Assembly: GCA_963835595.1 (NCBI GenBank)
Contig: CAWIGL010000002.1
Span: forward strand, 2,046,001-2,110,000
From: CAWEPK01 sp963835595
GTDB taxonomy: Bacteria; Desulfobacterota; Syntrophorhabdia; Syntrophorhabdales; WCHB1-27
Direction of reading: 5' to 3'
DNA length: 64,000 bases
Positions 44,913 through 52,435 of the stretch are shown here, piece after piece; position 1 is the stretch's first letter; every line of letters begins with the position of its first letter. The position numbers and the translations under genes were made by a program. Below the pieces are notes generated by a model that was not told where the DNA came from, did not search any database, and saw nothing but the letters and a program-made list of their open reading frames with translations.

Positions 44913-45338
44913 TCACTGTGGAGGCAACTGCACCTGGTGCTCCGGCACCCACTGGCCGTTGACCCACTGGCCCGGCACCGTAACTATGCTGCCCTGGTCG
45001 CCAGGCTGGCCTGCAGCGCTACCGGCCCCCTGCGCGTCGGGGGGCGCGTAGGTGTATGCAGGGTTGGGGGCCGCATAAGCGGGGCCGGGAGCAGCATAAC
45101 CGGGCGGCGCTGCATAGACAGGGGGAGCGGCATCGGGATAATAGTAGGGGGAGGGGTAGTAATAGGGATAGTAGTATGGGTAGTACCCCGGACCGATGTA
45201 TGCCCTCGGCCCGTACCACATACGCCCGCGCCAGCCGCCATAGCCGCCCCGGAACCCCCTGCCTGCATAGCTGGTCACCGGCAGGGCCGCCAGAAGTCCC
45301 ATCATGATGACTGCGAGAACAAACGTGCGCCTTTTCAT
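44913..45338 (-). CDS. Secreted Tyr/Pro-rich low-complexity protein
   Basis: A 141-residue exported protein: signal peptide MKRRTFVLAVIMMGLLAALPVTSYA, then a Gly/Arg/Tyr-rich patch (GRGFRGGYGGWRGRMWYG), a Tyr-Pro repeat region (PYYYPYYYPSPYYYP) and a Pro/Ala region, ending in VPGQWVNGQWVPEHQV, a W-x-P-G-x-W type motif seen in outer-membrane-associated proteins. It may be surface or envelope material. No enzymatic motif. Confidence 0.75.
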   Translation of the reverse strand: MKRRTFVLAVIMMGLLAALPVTSYAGRGFRGGYGGWRGRMWYGPRAYIGPGYYPYYYPYYYPSPYYYPDAAPPVYAAPPGYAAPGPAYAAPNPAYTYAPPDAQGAGSAAGQPGDQGSIVTVPGQWVNGQWVPEHQVQLPPQ

Positions 45339-45461
45339 GTCTTTGCTCCTCGTCCGATTCGTATATTTAGCCGTCTAAAGGGGCGGATTGTCAATAGAGG
45401 AAAAGCCTGCAAATACGGGTAGATGCGCGAGCCGTCATTTCATGATAAAATAATAGGAGAT

Positions 45462-46250
45462 ATGAGCTTGTTCCTAAAAATGTTCCGGCGGCTGATGGTT
45501 ATGCTGCCGGCTGTGGTCTTCATCTGCCTGCCGATCGTAAGCGCGCCGGAGACGAGCGCCGCCGGCGACAGCATAGTGATGGGGCAGGACGGCAGGATCA
45601 GCATGGACCTGGTCGATGCGCGGCTCGATGCGGTGCTTTCCGACCTTTCGAAAAAGGCGCCCCTTCAGGTGAAGGGGCGGCCCGGAGGGGGCGATAGGCG
45701 GACGGTCCATTTTTCCCGCCTTACCCTCGAAGAGGTGCTCCATAAGCTCATGGCCGGCTACAATTACGTCTTGTTCCTGCCGCCGGAGGGGCACAAGGGG
45801 GCGACGACCCTGACCATAGTCGGCAAGGCTGAGCCAAGAGCGATAGGGCCTACGGTCGAGACGGCAACCCCCGTTTCGACCCCACCGGCTGCCCCGCCGG
45901 TAGAGCAGCAGCCCCATGCCAGGCCTTCCACGCCGGGAGCCGCCGCCCCGCCGCTTTCGTCTGCGCATCCAGCGCAAGAAACTGCGCCGCCTGCTCAGCC
46001 CGCGCCTACCGCTGCGCAATCAGCGCCGCCTGCCCCGCCCGCCGCCCAGCCGGCGTCCGGCCGGCCTGTTGTCCAGCCGCCGCCTCCGGGCCAGACCGTC
46101 ACGGCGGAACCCGGACAGCAGCAGGCAACGGGGCAGGCAGTGCAGCCCGACGCGGTAGCCGCAGCGACCCCGCCCGGCGTGCTGCCGGCGGCCGACTCCC
46201 AGCCTGAGTTCAACCCCGCTGCGTGGGGAGGCAGGGGAAGGCACAGGTAG
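45462..46250 (+). CDS. Exported STN-domain-like protein with Pro/Ala-rich tail
   Basis: Signal peptide (KMFRRLMVMLPAVVFICLPIV), then about 80 residues resembling the secretin/TonB short N-terminal domain (ISMDLVDARLDAVLSDLSKK, LTLEEVLHKLMAGYNYVL), then a long Pro/Ala/Gln-rich tail ending in a basic GGRGRHR. No secretin barrel follows, so it is not a pore by itself. ATG 45462 follows AGGAGA very closely; ATG 45423 upstream, without a ribosome site, is the alternative start. Function unknown; perhaps a periplasmic adaptor. Confidence 0.65.
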   Translation: MSLFLKMFRRLMVMLPAVVFICLPIVSAPETSAAGDSIVMGQDGRISMDLVDARLDAVLSDLSKKAPLQVKGRPGGGDRRTVHFSRLTLEEVLHKLMAGYNYVLFLPPEGHKGATTLTIVGKAEPRAIGPTVETATPVSTPPAAPPVEQQPHARPSTPGAAAPPLSSAHPAQETAPPAQPAPTAAQSAPPAPPAAQPASGRPVVQPPPPGQTVTAEPGQQQATGQAVQPDAVAAATPPGVLPAADSQPEFNPAAWGGRGRHR

Positions 46251-46280
46251 ATAGACTCCACCCGTTAGCGCAGTTTTTTC

Positions 46281-47285
46281 TTACAGGCAGTCCGTGACGG
46301 CCTGCGTCAGCGCATCCGAAGGGCTGCCGCTCACGTTGAAAGCGAGATAGGCGTTCTTCTCGACGCAATAGTGGAGGTTCGTCCAGGCGCCCCGGCACGT
46401 GCCGCTGTGGCCGAGAAGCGTCAGCGCACCCACCCTCTTTCTCGTATAGCCCAGACCGTAATCGTACCTGTCGGAGGCAGGCAGGAAGCCTTCCATCTCC
46501 CGAAGCATTGCCCGGCCGACGATCTTTCCTTCCCTGAGCGCCCGGTGGAAGACGTTGAGGTCGCCCGCGCTGCTCACGAGGTCGGATGCCGCCCGGTCGA
46601 AGACCCTGTACATCGTCGAATAGTCGGTCCACCGGCCGCCTTCAGACACAAGGCACCTCATATAAGGCTCGGGGAGGTTTCGGACGGGCGGGTCTGACGT
46701 GACGAAGGTGTGGGCCAGGCGCAGCGGTTTTATGATCGTGCGGGCCACGTATTCCTCGTAAGACGACCCGGAGGCCGCGTCGATGACGGGCCCGAGGAGC
46801 AGGTAGTTGACGTTCGAATAGAAATGCCCCGCGCCCGGCGCGTGGAGCGGCCCCCTGTCGAGGCCCCGGAAGATGGCGAGGTCTGCCGGCAGCGGCCTGT
46901 CAGGATGCGACATCTGAAGGCTTTCGAGGGCGTCTTCGTCGCAGTCGGCTATGCCGCTGCGGTGGGATAGGAGCAGGCGGAGCGTGATCCGGTCTGAGTG
47001 GGCCATGCGGTCGAGGTACGGGCGGCCGAGCCATCTCCCGACCGGGTCGTCGATGTTGAGCCTTCCGTCCTCCGCCAGCCTGCAAATGGCGGCTGCGGTG
47101 AACATCTTCGATATGCTGCCCGCCCGGAAATGCATGTCCGGCGCTGCGGGAAGCGGGGGCGCGAGGCGGGCCAGGCCCGCGGCCGAAGAAAAGGCCCATC
47201 CGGGCGCTGTGACCTGGACGGTCATGCCAGGGTTGCCGGTAGAGGCAAGGGCAGCCTCTATGGCCTGCTTGAGCGCCTGCTGCAT
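46281..47285 (-). CDS. Serine beta-lactamase-like/DD-peptidase-family hydrolase
   Basis: A 334-residue member of the class C beta-lactamase-like family (PF00144). The active-site motifs are SISK (Ser57-Lys60), YSN (Tyr156-Asn158) and HSG near the end. No signal peptide is seen, so it may be a cytosolic esterase or peptidase, not an antibiotic-resistance enzyme. It follows ftsY by 18 bases on the same strand. Confidence 0.83.
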   Translation of the reverse strand: MQQALKQAIEAALASTGNPGMTVQVTAPGWAFSSAAGLARLAPPLPAAPDMHFRAGSISKMFTAAAICRLAEDGRLNIDDPVGRWLGRPYLDRMAHSDRITLRLLLSHRSGIADCDEDALESLQMSHPDRPLPADLAIFRGLDRGPLHAPGAGHFYSNVNYLLLGPVIDAASGSSYEEYVARTIIKPLRLAHTFVTSDPPVRNLPEPYMRCLVSEGGRWTDYSTMYRVFDRAASDLVSSAGDLNVFHRALREGKIVGRAMLREMEGFLPASDRYDYGLGYTRKRVGALTLLGHSGTCRGAWTNLHYCVEKNAYLAFNVSGSPSDALTQAVTDCL

Positions 47286-47303
47286 CGCCCTATCTTTTCC
47301 GTC

Positions 47304-48233
47304 TCAAGCGGCTGCGTCCGAAGAGGCGCCGACCATGCCTTCGGCGAATTCCCTCGCCCTGAAAGGCACCATGTCGTCCATCTTCTCCCCCACGCCCACG
47401 TACCTTATCGGTATCTTCAGCTTGTGCGCGATAGGCAGGACGAAGCCGCCTTTGGCCGTGCCGTCGAGCTTGGTTATGACGATGCCCGTCACGGAGACAG
47501 CCTCGTTGAACTTCTCCGCCTGGGCGATGGCGTTCTGGCCGTTCGTCGCGTCTACGACCAGGAGCGTCTCGTGGGGCGCGCCGGGCATCTCCTTGCCGAT
47601 GACCCTCTTTATCTTCCGCATCTCTTCCATGAGGTTGACCTTGGTGTGGAGGCGCCCGGCCGTGTCGAGTATCAGGACATCGATGCCCCTGGCCCTGGCG
47701 GCCCTCGTCGCGTCATAGGCTACGGCTGCCGGGTCGCTGCCGGACTGGTGCTTTATGGTCTCGATGCCGAGCCTGCCCCCCCACGCCTCTAATTGCTCGA
47801 TCGCTGCGGCCCGGAAGGTGTCGCACGCGCCGAACATCACCTTTTTCCGCTCGTCGAGGCATATCCTGGCGAGCTTCGCTATGGTAGTAGTCTTGCCGGC
47901 GCCGTTGACGCCTATGGCGAGCACCACGAAGGGGGAGGCGCCGCGCGTATCGAGCGGCTTTTCAACGGGCAAAAGGAGCCTTTCGATCTCCTCGACCATC
48001 GCCGGCTTCAGGTCTTCCCCGGTCTTTATCCGGCCCGTCTTCCATCGCTGCCTGAGCGCGCCGACGAGCGCGTCGGCCGCTTCCAGCCCCGCGTCTGCCA
48101 GGACGACCGCCTCTTCGATGCCGTCGAAGGCGGAGTCGTCGAGGCCCTTGCCCTTCACCATCCACTCAAGCTGAGTCTGGAACTGCGCCCGCGTCCTGGA
48201 CAGGCCGTTCTTTATCTTATCGAAAATACCCAT
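47304..48233 (-). CDS. ftsY: Signal recognition particle receptor FtsY
   Basis: Docks SRP-ribosome complexes at the membrane. The 309-residue protein has the SRP helical N-domain and the GTPase domain with GVNGAGKTTTIAKLA (G1), GACDTFRAAAIEQL, DTAGRLHTK (G3), TKLDGTAKGG (G4) and YVGVGEKMDDMVPF. The acidic A-domain is absent, as in many short FtsY proteins. Confidence 0.95.
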   Translation of the reverse strand: MGIFDKIKNGLSRTRAQFQTQLEWMVKGKGLDDSAFDGIEEAVVLADAGLEAADALVGALRQRWKTGRIKTGEDLKPAMVEEIERLLLPVEKPLDTRGASPFVVLAIGVNGAGKTTTIAKLARICLDERKKVMFGACDTFRAAAIEQLEAWGGRLGIETIKHQSGSDPAAVAYDATRAARARGIDVLILDTAGRLHTKVNLMEEMRKIKRVIGKEMPGAPHETLLVVDATNGQNAIAQAEKFNEAVSVTGIVITKLDGTAKGGFVLPIAHKLKIPIRYVGVGEKMDDMVPFRAREFAEGMVGASSDAAA

Positions 48234-48380
48234 GATTGGCCTCGATTATGGAACATGGGGAAAAAGACGCCCGGAACCGGACGCCGCTTCTTTGCCGGCC
48301 GGCCGCCTTTATCCGCAGGGGCCTTCCAAAAACACGATGCGGGACTTACCCCGCGACCCCAGGAAAGGATGAGGCCCGCC

Positions 48381-48644
48381 CTACGACTCGTGCGTGTACG
48401 GCTTCCCACAGACCTTGCAGGTCCCGTGCTCGTCGATGACGCCGATGCAGGTCCCGTCGCTGCACAGGAGCCTGGCCGAAAAATCGACTTCCTGGTCGCT
48501 TTCCGGCGTGGCCGCATCCTGCCCGGCCTGGCGGGCGATCCTGGACCCGCAGTGGTAGCAGAAGGGCCCGAGCAGATCGACGGTCTTCCCGCAGCTGCTG
48601 CAAACGGCGGAGCCCACTTCACGGGCGCACTTTTCGCACAACAT
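48381..48644 (-). CDS. Small zinc-ribbon protein
   Basis: An 87-residue protein with paired CxxC motifs: MLCEKCAREVGSAVCSSCGK, CYHCGSR, and a C-terminal CKVCGKPY, enough for two zinc ribbons. No catalytic part. Such proteins are usually adaptors or nucleic-acid-binding; its role is unknown. It lies nine bases after the lipoprotein gene and probably shares its transcript. Confidence 0.75.
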   Translation of the reverse strand: MLCEKCAREVGSAVCSSCGKTVDLLGPFCYHCGSRIARQAGQDAATPESDQEVDFSARLLCSDGTCIGVIDEHGTCKVCGKPYTHES

Positions 48645-48652
48645 CGCTTCTC

Positions 48653-49003
48653 CTATGGTTTTCTGAATATCTTTACGACCTTATCGTTCTCGAACTCGAC
48701 GTACAGGTAACCCTTGTCATTCGGCAATATTCTCCACTTGGGGACGTAAACCCAGAGGATATGGCCGTCTATCGTCTTGCTCACAACCGTCGGGTCCCCG
48801 AACCTCTTCCGCACGTCGTCCTGCCCTTTCGATATGAGGGCATTATCGAAGGGGCGCTTCGTTGACGGCTTACCGCCCTTGGCGTCCTTGTCGCCCTTGG
48901 CGGACCCCTCGCCCTTCACGCCTTTCGACTTGGAGCACCCTGCAAAAAGGGCCAGGGAGCAGGCGCTCAGGATGACGACGGCTATAGGGGCGAGTTTCCA
49001 CAT
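48653..49003 (-). CDS. Small lipoprotein, SmpA/BamE-like
   Basis: A 116-residue lipoprotein from ATG 49003: MWKLAPIAVVILSACSLALFAGC, where LFAG-C is a clear lipobox. A Lys/Gly-rich linker follows, then a compact domain with GQDDVRKRFGDPTVVSKT...WVYVPKW and a final FENDKVVKIFRKP that resembles the outer-membrane assembly protein fold of the SmpA/OmlA group. A longer reading needs a TTG start and would spoil the signal peptide. Between 49004 and 49224 no gene is seen. Confidence 0.72.
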   Translation of the reverse strand: MWKLAPIAVVILSACSLALFAGCSKSKGVKGEGSAKGDKDAKGGKPSTKRPFDNALISKGQDDVRKRFGDPTVVSKTIDGHILWVYVPKWRILPNDKGYLYVEFENDKVVKIFRKP

Positions 49004-49224
49004 TTGTTGTGAAAAACCTGTTAACAAGTTGTAGGAGGAGCGCGTCAAGTTGTCGATATGCCTACCCCTTTCTTCAAAATGCCTTCCTACTAGGCAGCAA
49101 ATAAAACCTCAACGATTTCAAGCATTATCGAGAAACCTGCGTATATCGTTTCGCGGCCATAAAACACCGTAGGCTATCGTAGCATTTTATCGCCCAGGTT
49201 ATCAACCGTTTAAGCGCCGCCGTC

Positions 49225-50196
49225 TCAAGCGCCGGTTTTTCTCGCTGCTTTTTTGAGGCGCTCCATCATCGCCCTTCCGAGGCCCGTCTCCGGCATCGCC
49301 TCTGCGTAGATGACCTCGGAGGCCGTCCCGTCAAGCTCGATGAGCGATGAAAAGAAGCGCGCCGCCGCCTCCCGTAGGTCGCCCTTCTCGGAAAGCACCC
49401 TCACGTGGCGCGCCGCCATGCCGTTTTTCGGTTTTTTGAAGGCGAGAAAGGCCGAGTTCTCGATTTTTATCTCGCTTGCGTCGCGGATGACGCGAAGGGG
49501 CGTGTGGGGGGCGTAGTGGTAGGGCATCTCCCCCGGCGCCTGGGGGATATCGTCCCCGTCCTCCCTTTTCTCGAAGACCTCGCCCACGCACGCGGCCAGT
49601 TCCTCCATGCTCACCGAGCCGTGCCTGTGGACGCGCACCTTGCCGCCCGATATCGAGACGACGGTCGATTCTATGCCGTAGCTTGCGGGCCCGCCGTCGA
49701 GGACGAGGGGCAGGCCGTCATGGAAGAGGCGCGCCACGTCGGACGCAGTCGTCGCGCTCATGTAGCCGAAGGGGTTGGCGCTGGGTGCGGCTACCGGCCG
49801 GCCGAGGGCCTTGATGAGGTCTATGGCGACCGGATGATTGGGCATCCTTACGCCGACCGTCGCAAGCCCCGCAGTCACTATGTCCGGCACGACCGGCCTC
49901 TTCGGCAGTATGACGGTAAGGGGGCCGGGCCAGAAGCGCTCCATCAGGCGCACGGCCGCGTCCGGCACGGACGCGGCCAGGGTCTCGACCGTCTCGCGGC
50001 CGGCGATATGGACGATGAGCGGGTCGAATCTGGGCCGCTTCTTCAGCTCGAATATCTTTGCCACCGCCTCCGGGTTGAAGGCGTCGGCCCCGAGGCCGTA
50101 AACCGTCTCGGTCGGGAAGGCGACGACATCGCCTGCCTTCATCAGCTCCGCCGCACGCTGCCGCGCGGCGGCATCGAAACCGTCGAGTATCTCCAT
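49225..50196 (-). CDS. L-threonylcarbamoyladenylate synthase (Sua5 type)
   Basis: Makes the threonylcarbamoyl-AMP needed for t6A37 of tRNA. The 323-residue protein joins a YrdC domain (FPTETVYGLGADAF, KKRPRFDPLIVHI, APSANPFGYMSATTA) to a C-terminal Sua5 domain after PGEMPYHYAPHTPL, the linker typical of Sua5. ATG 50196 has AGGA upstream and a TATATT -10-like element (50217-50222) about 25 bases away, so the longer upstream reading is unlikely. Confidence 0.92.
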   Translation of the reverse strand: MEILDGFDAAARQRAAELMKAGDVVAFPTETVYGLGADAFNPEAVAKIFELKKRPRFDPLIVHIAGRETVETLAASVPDAAVRLMERFWPGPLTVILPKRPVVPDIVTAGLATVGVRMPNHPVAIDLIKALGRPVAAPSANPFGYMSATTASDVARLFHDGLPLVLDGGPASYGIESTVVSISGGKVRVHRHGSVSMEELAACVGEVFEKREDGDDIPQAPGEMPYHYAPHTPLRVIRDASEIKIENSAFLAFKKPKNGMAARHVRVLSEKGDLREAAARFFSSLIELDGTASEVIYAEAMPETGLGRAMMERLKKAARKTGA

Positions 50197-50302
50197 GATT
50201 TGTGCGTCCTGACTAGAATATAGCACAGGAGAGGGATGCGCGCCAAAACCGTCGCGCCGCGCGGCCGCGGCCCTTATCGTCCGCGCCTTCGCCGTCATCT
50301 TA

Positions 50303-50725
50303 TTACCCGACGAGCCTAAGGCGTTCCTTCCTGCCCGCCCCTACGGGTTTGACCGCCAGGGCGCCGTTCGGGCATATCTGCACGCAGACCGGCTCGATGC
50401 CAGCCTCAAGGCCCTTCAGGCACGCATCGCACTTGTGCGCAACCGTTCCTTCCCTTGCCGCCGGCAATGCGACATCGGCGAACAAGCCTGCTTCGGGAAG
50501 GAGCGCCCATGCCTTGGGGTAGGCGACGGGAAGGTCCTTCGGCGCCGCGTTATGGGCCGCGCAGTCAACCATGCACATCCGGCAGCCGATGCACTTCTCC
50601 GTGTCTATCTCTATCATGTACCGCGGCCGGGGCGCTGCCTTTTCCAACAGCGCGGCGACAGCCCCATTGCCGGCGCGTCCGTCCGTCTCCCTCTCGACGA
50701 CCGTTTCTCTCGCAAGCGTTGCCAT
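50303..50725 (-). CDS. Short HycB-like 4Fe-4S protein, sigma-54 controlled
   Basis: A 140-residue ferredoxin-like protein with ribosome site AAGGAGGTG. Cysteines: CIGCRMCMVDC near residue 50-60 and CDACLKGLEAG...CVQICP near the end, enough for one or two 4Fe-4S clusters. It is a shortened relative of the Fe-S half of the response-regulator fusion at 52436 (compare AYPKAWALLPEAGLF with AYPKAWDLLPESRLF); the two central cluster segments are missing. Its promoter is almost identical to that of the fusion gene, so the pair is probably co-expressed. Confidence 0.82.
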   Translation of the reverse strand: MATLARETVVERETDGRAGNGAVAALLEKAAPRPRYMIEIDTEKCIGCRMCMVDCAAHNAAPKDLPVAYPKAWALLPEAGLFADVALPAAREGTVAHKCDACLKGLEAGIEPVCVQICPNGALAVKPVGAGRKERLRLVG

Positions 50726-50766
50726 CTTGCACCTCCTTAGGTTTGATGACTGCTGTTTTTCATAAG

Positions 50767-50782
50767 AGCAAATGCGATGCCA
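50767..50782 (-). promoter_or_regulatory. Sigma-54 promoter of the short ferredoxin gene
   Basis: On the minus strand TGGCAT (50777-50782), five bases, TTGCT (50767-50771): the -24/-12 spacing of sigma-54 promoters. It lies about 40 bases before the ATG at 50725. The same hexamer pair recurs at 52378. Confidence 0.72.
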
Positions 50783-50921
50783 CGCCGCCGCTCTAGATGC
50801 GTAATTAGCAAAATGCAGCAATATCAGGGAAAACCTTCAGGGGCGGCGAGAGGCGCGCGGGCTTTAGGGCATCGGATCGTATGGGCGGCCTATACAGGGT
50901 GTATAAAGGGGTGGGGCGGGC

Positions 50922-50950
50922 CTGACAAAAGGCCCGCGCACAGTTAGAAT
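50922..50950 (+). promoter_or_regulatory. Sigma-70 promoter of a 50-codon gene
   Basis: CTGACA (50922-50927), 17 bases, TAGAAT (50945-50950), each one mismatch from consensus. It precedes the small gene at 50996 by about 45 bases. Confidence 0.6.
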
Positions 50951-50995
50951 AATGGTAGACGGGATAATCTCCATCGATGGAAGGAGGGGCTGGCA

Positions 50996-51148
50996 ATGAA
51001 GACCGTAACCCTTAGCGACAACGAGGTGCAGCGGCTGAGGACGATAGTAATCGACCAGGACAAGCAGGATGCCTTCGATTTCGTGGTCGAGATCTGGGAA
51101 AGGATCAAGGAAAAGGAAGCGAAGGCTTGCGGTCCCAAGACCGTTTGA
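50996..51148 (+). CDS. Small protein, 50 residues, unknown function
   Basis: MKTVTLSDNEVQRLRTIVID... is a charged, helical 50-residue protein with no known motif. A strong ribosome site (GGAAGGAGG) and a near-consensus sigma-70 promoter precede it, which makes it more credible than its size suggests. The sequence could be a short coiled coil or a regulatory peptide. It sits divergent from the sigma-54 ferredoxin gene. Confidence 0.6.
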   Translation: MKTVTLSDNEVQRLRTIVIDQDKQDAFDFVVEIWERIKEKEAKACGPKTV

Positions 51149-51348
51149 GGAGAAATAGCGTTGCAGGCAAGCGGTCCGTAGCGGCCGGCAATCTGTTTTT
51201 TGGCGCGGCCAGGATCGGGCCGCAAAGTCGAATCCAATTTCCGTTGCCATCCCGCCCGGTCCGTAATAGAATGTCATAAGCCGTAAGAAGGGAAGCCGGC
51301 CGCGCCCATCGACACGGGGCGGTACAATACATATAAGGAGAAGCCGTT

Positions 51349-52197
51349 ATGAAAAGCATGATACGAAGCGTTTTCCTGGGTTTGCTCGTCGTCCTGGTTG
51401 TCTACCTTGCCTCTCCTGCGCCTTTGCCTGCCGCCGGCGGGGACGGGATAGTGCAGGGGCAGGCCGTCCTGACCGTCGCCGAGTCGAAGAGGCTCATCGG
51501 AAAGGGCGTGGCGCAGATGCCCATCGTGAAGAACGCCCTTGCGAACGGCCTCGTCATCATCGTCAAGGGCACCACGAACCTGTACGTCGCGGAAGAAATA
51601 ACGGGGAGGAAGATCGAGCACGCGAGGTTTGCCCGCGGCAGGGTCGAGCCCGTGAAGGGCGGCAAGCACCTCCCTCCGGTCGAGTCCCTCCCGGACGTAG
51701 TGCTTGAGAAAGGCAAGGAGATCAACATACCGCTGACCGAGGCGGTAAAGAGGCTGAAGCCGGGCGACGTGGTCATGAAAGGCGCCAACGCCCTCGATTA
51801 CAATAACAAGATGGCGGGCGTCTACATAGGCGACCCGTCGGGCGGCACCACGGGCATCACCCTGCCCTACGCAGTCGCACGTAAGGCATACCTCGTAATC
51901 CCGATCGGCCTCGAAAAGCTCGTGGCGGGCAACGTGGCGGACGTCTCCCGGAAGATGCGGGAGCCGATCGAGACGCTCAACGGCCTTCAGTCGATGTTCC
52001 TTCTCACGGGTGAGATCGTGACCGAGATAGAGGCCCTCCACATCCTCACGGGCGTGACTGCCTTCCAGGCGGGCGGCGGAGGCATAGGCGGCGCGGAAGG
52101 CGGTGTCTGGCTTGTCTTCAGGGGCGCCAGGGACCAGGTGCAAAAGGCCCTCGACCTTATCAAATCGGTACAGGGCGAGCCGCCGTTCATAGAATAG
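51349..52197 (+). CDS. Exported protein of unknown function
   Basis: A 282-residue protein with a signal peptide (MIRSVFLGLLVVLVVYLASPAPLPAAGG). The mature part is rich in Val, Gly and Lys with segments such as GDVVMKGANALDYNNKMAGVYIG, DPSGGTTG and TLNGLQSMFLLTGEIVTEIEAL that look like a compact enzyme-like or ligand-binding fold. I do not recognise the family. An AAGGAG site and a TACAAT -10-like element precede it, and a hairpin follows it, so it is probably a one-gene unit. Confidence 0.7.
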   Translation: MKSMIRSVFLGLLVVLVVYLASPAPLPAAGGDGIVQGQAVLTVAESKRLIGKGVAQMPIVKNALANGLVIIVKGTTNLYVAEEITGRKIEHARFARGRVEPVKGGKHLPPVESLPDVVLEKGKEINIPLTEAVKRLKPGDVVMKGANALDYNNKMAGVYIGDPSGGTTGITLPYAVARKAYLVIPIGLEKLVAGNVADVSRKMREPIETLNGLQSMFLLTGEIVTEIEALHILTGVTAFQAGGGGIGGAEGGVWLVFRGARDQVQKALDLIKSVQGEPPFIE

Positions 52198-52214
52198 CGC
52201 GTCGGACGTAATGC

Positions 52215-52248
52215 GAAGGGGCTTCTCCTCCCGCCTGGAAGCCCCTTC
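52215..52248 (+). terminator. Hairpin terminator after the 51349 gene
   Basis: GAAGGGGCTTC (52215-52225) pairs with GAAGCCCCTTC (52238-52248), an 11-bp stem, 18 bases after the stop. Only TTATAT follows, so the U-tract is weak. Confidence 0.6.
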
Positions 52249-52377
52249 CGGTTATATATACTGTATAGTCCGTTTATACACTTAGCCCCCGAAAAGAGGC
52301 ATCTCCCCGGACCCATCTTCACATAATATCCTTATATTCCGCCATCTTACGCGCAAAGCCGCTTCGCCTCGGCGACG

Positions 52378-52392
52378 TGGCATCCCGTTTGC
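52378..52392 (+). promoter_or_regulatory. Sigma-54 promoter of the response-regulator/ferredoxin operon
   Basis: TGGCAT (52378-52383), five bases, TTGC (52389-52392) with the correct -24/-12 distance, about 44 bases before ATG 52436. Nearly identical to the minus-strand site at 50767-50782. Confidence 0.72.
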
Positions 52393-52435
52393 TTAATGGT
52401 CAGTCGTAAGTTGAATCCATCAAGGAGGTGCTTGG

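Noticed and set aside
46281..47285. Antibiotic-resistance beta-lactamase
   Set aside because: Motifs fit the wider PF00144 family, but there is no signal peptide and the gene sits behind ftsY, so a resistance role is not supported.
50916..50937. Rho-independent terminator GCGGGCCT/AGGCCCGC
   Set aside because: No T-run on either strand and it overlaps the predicted -35 of the small gene at 50996.
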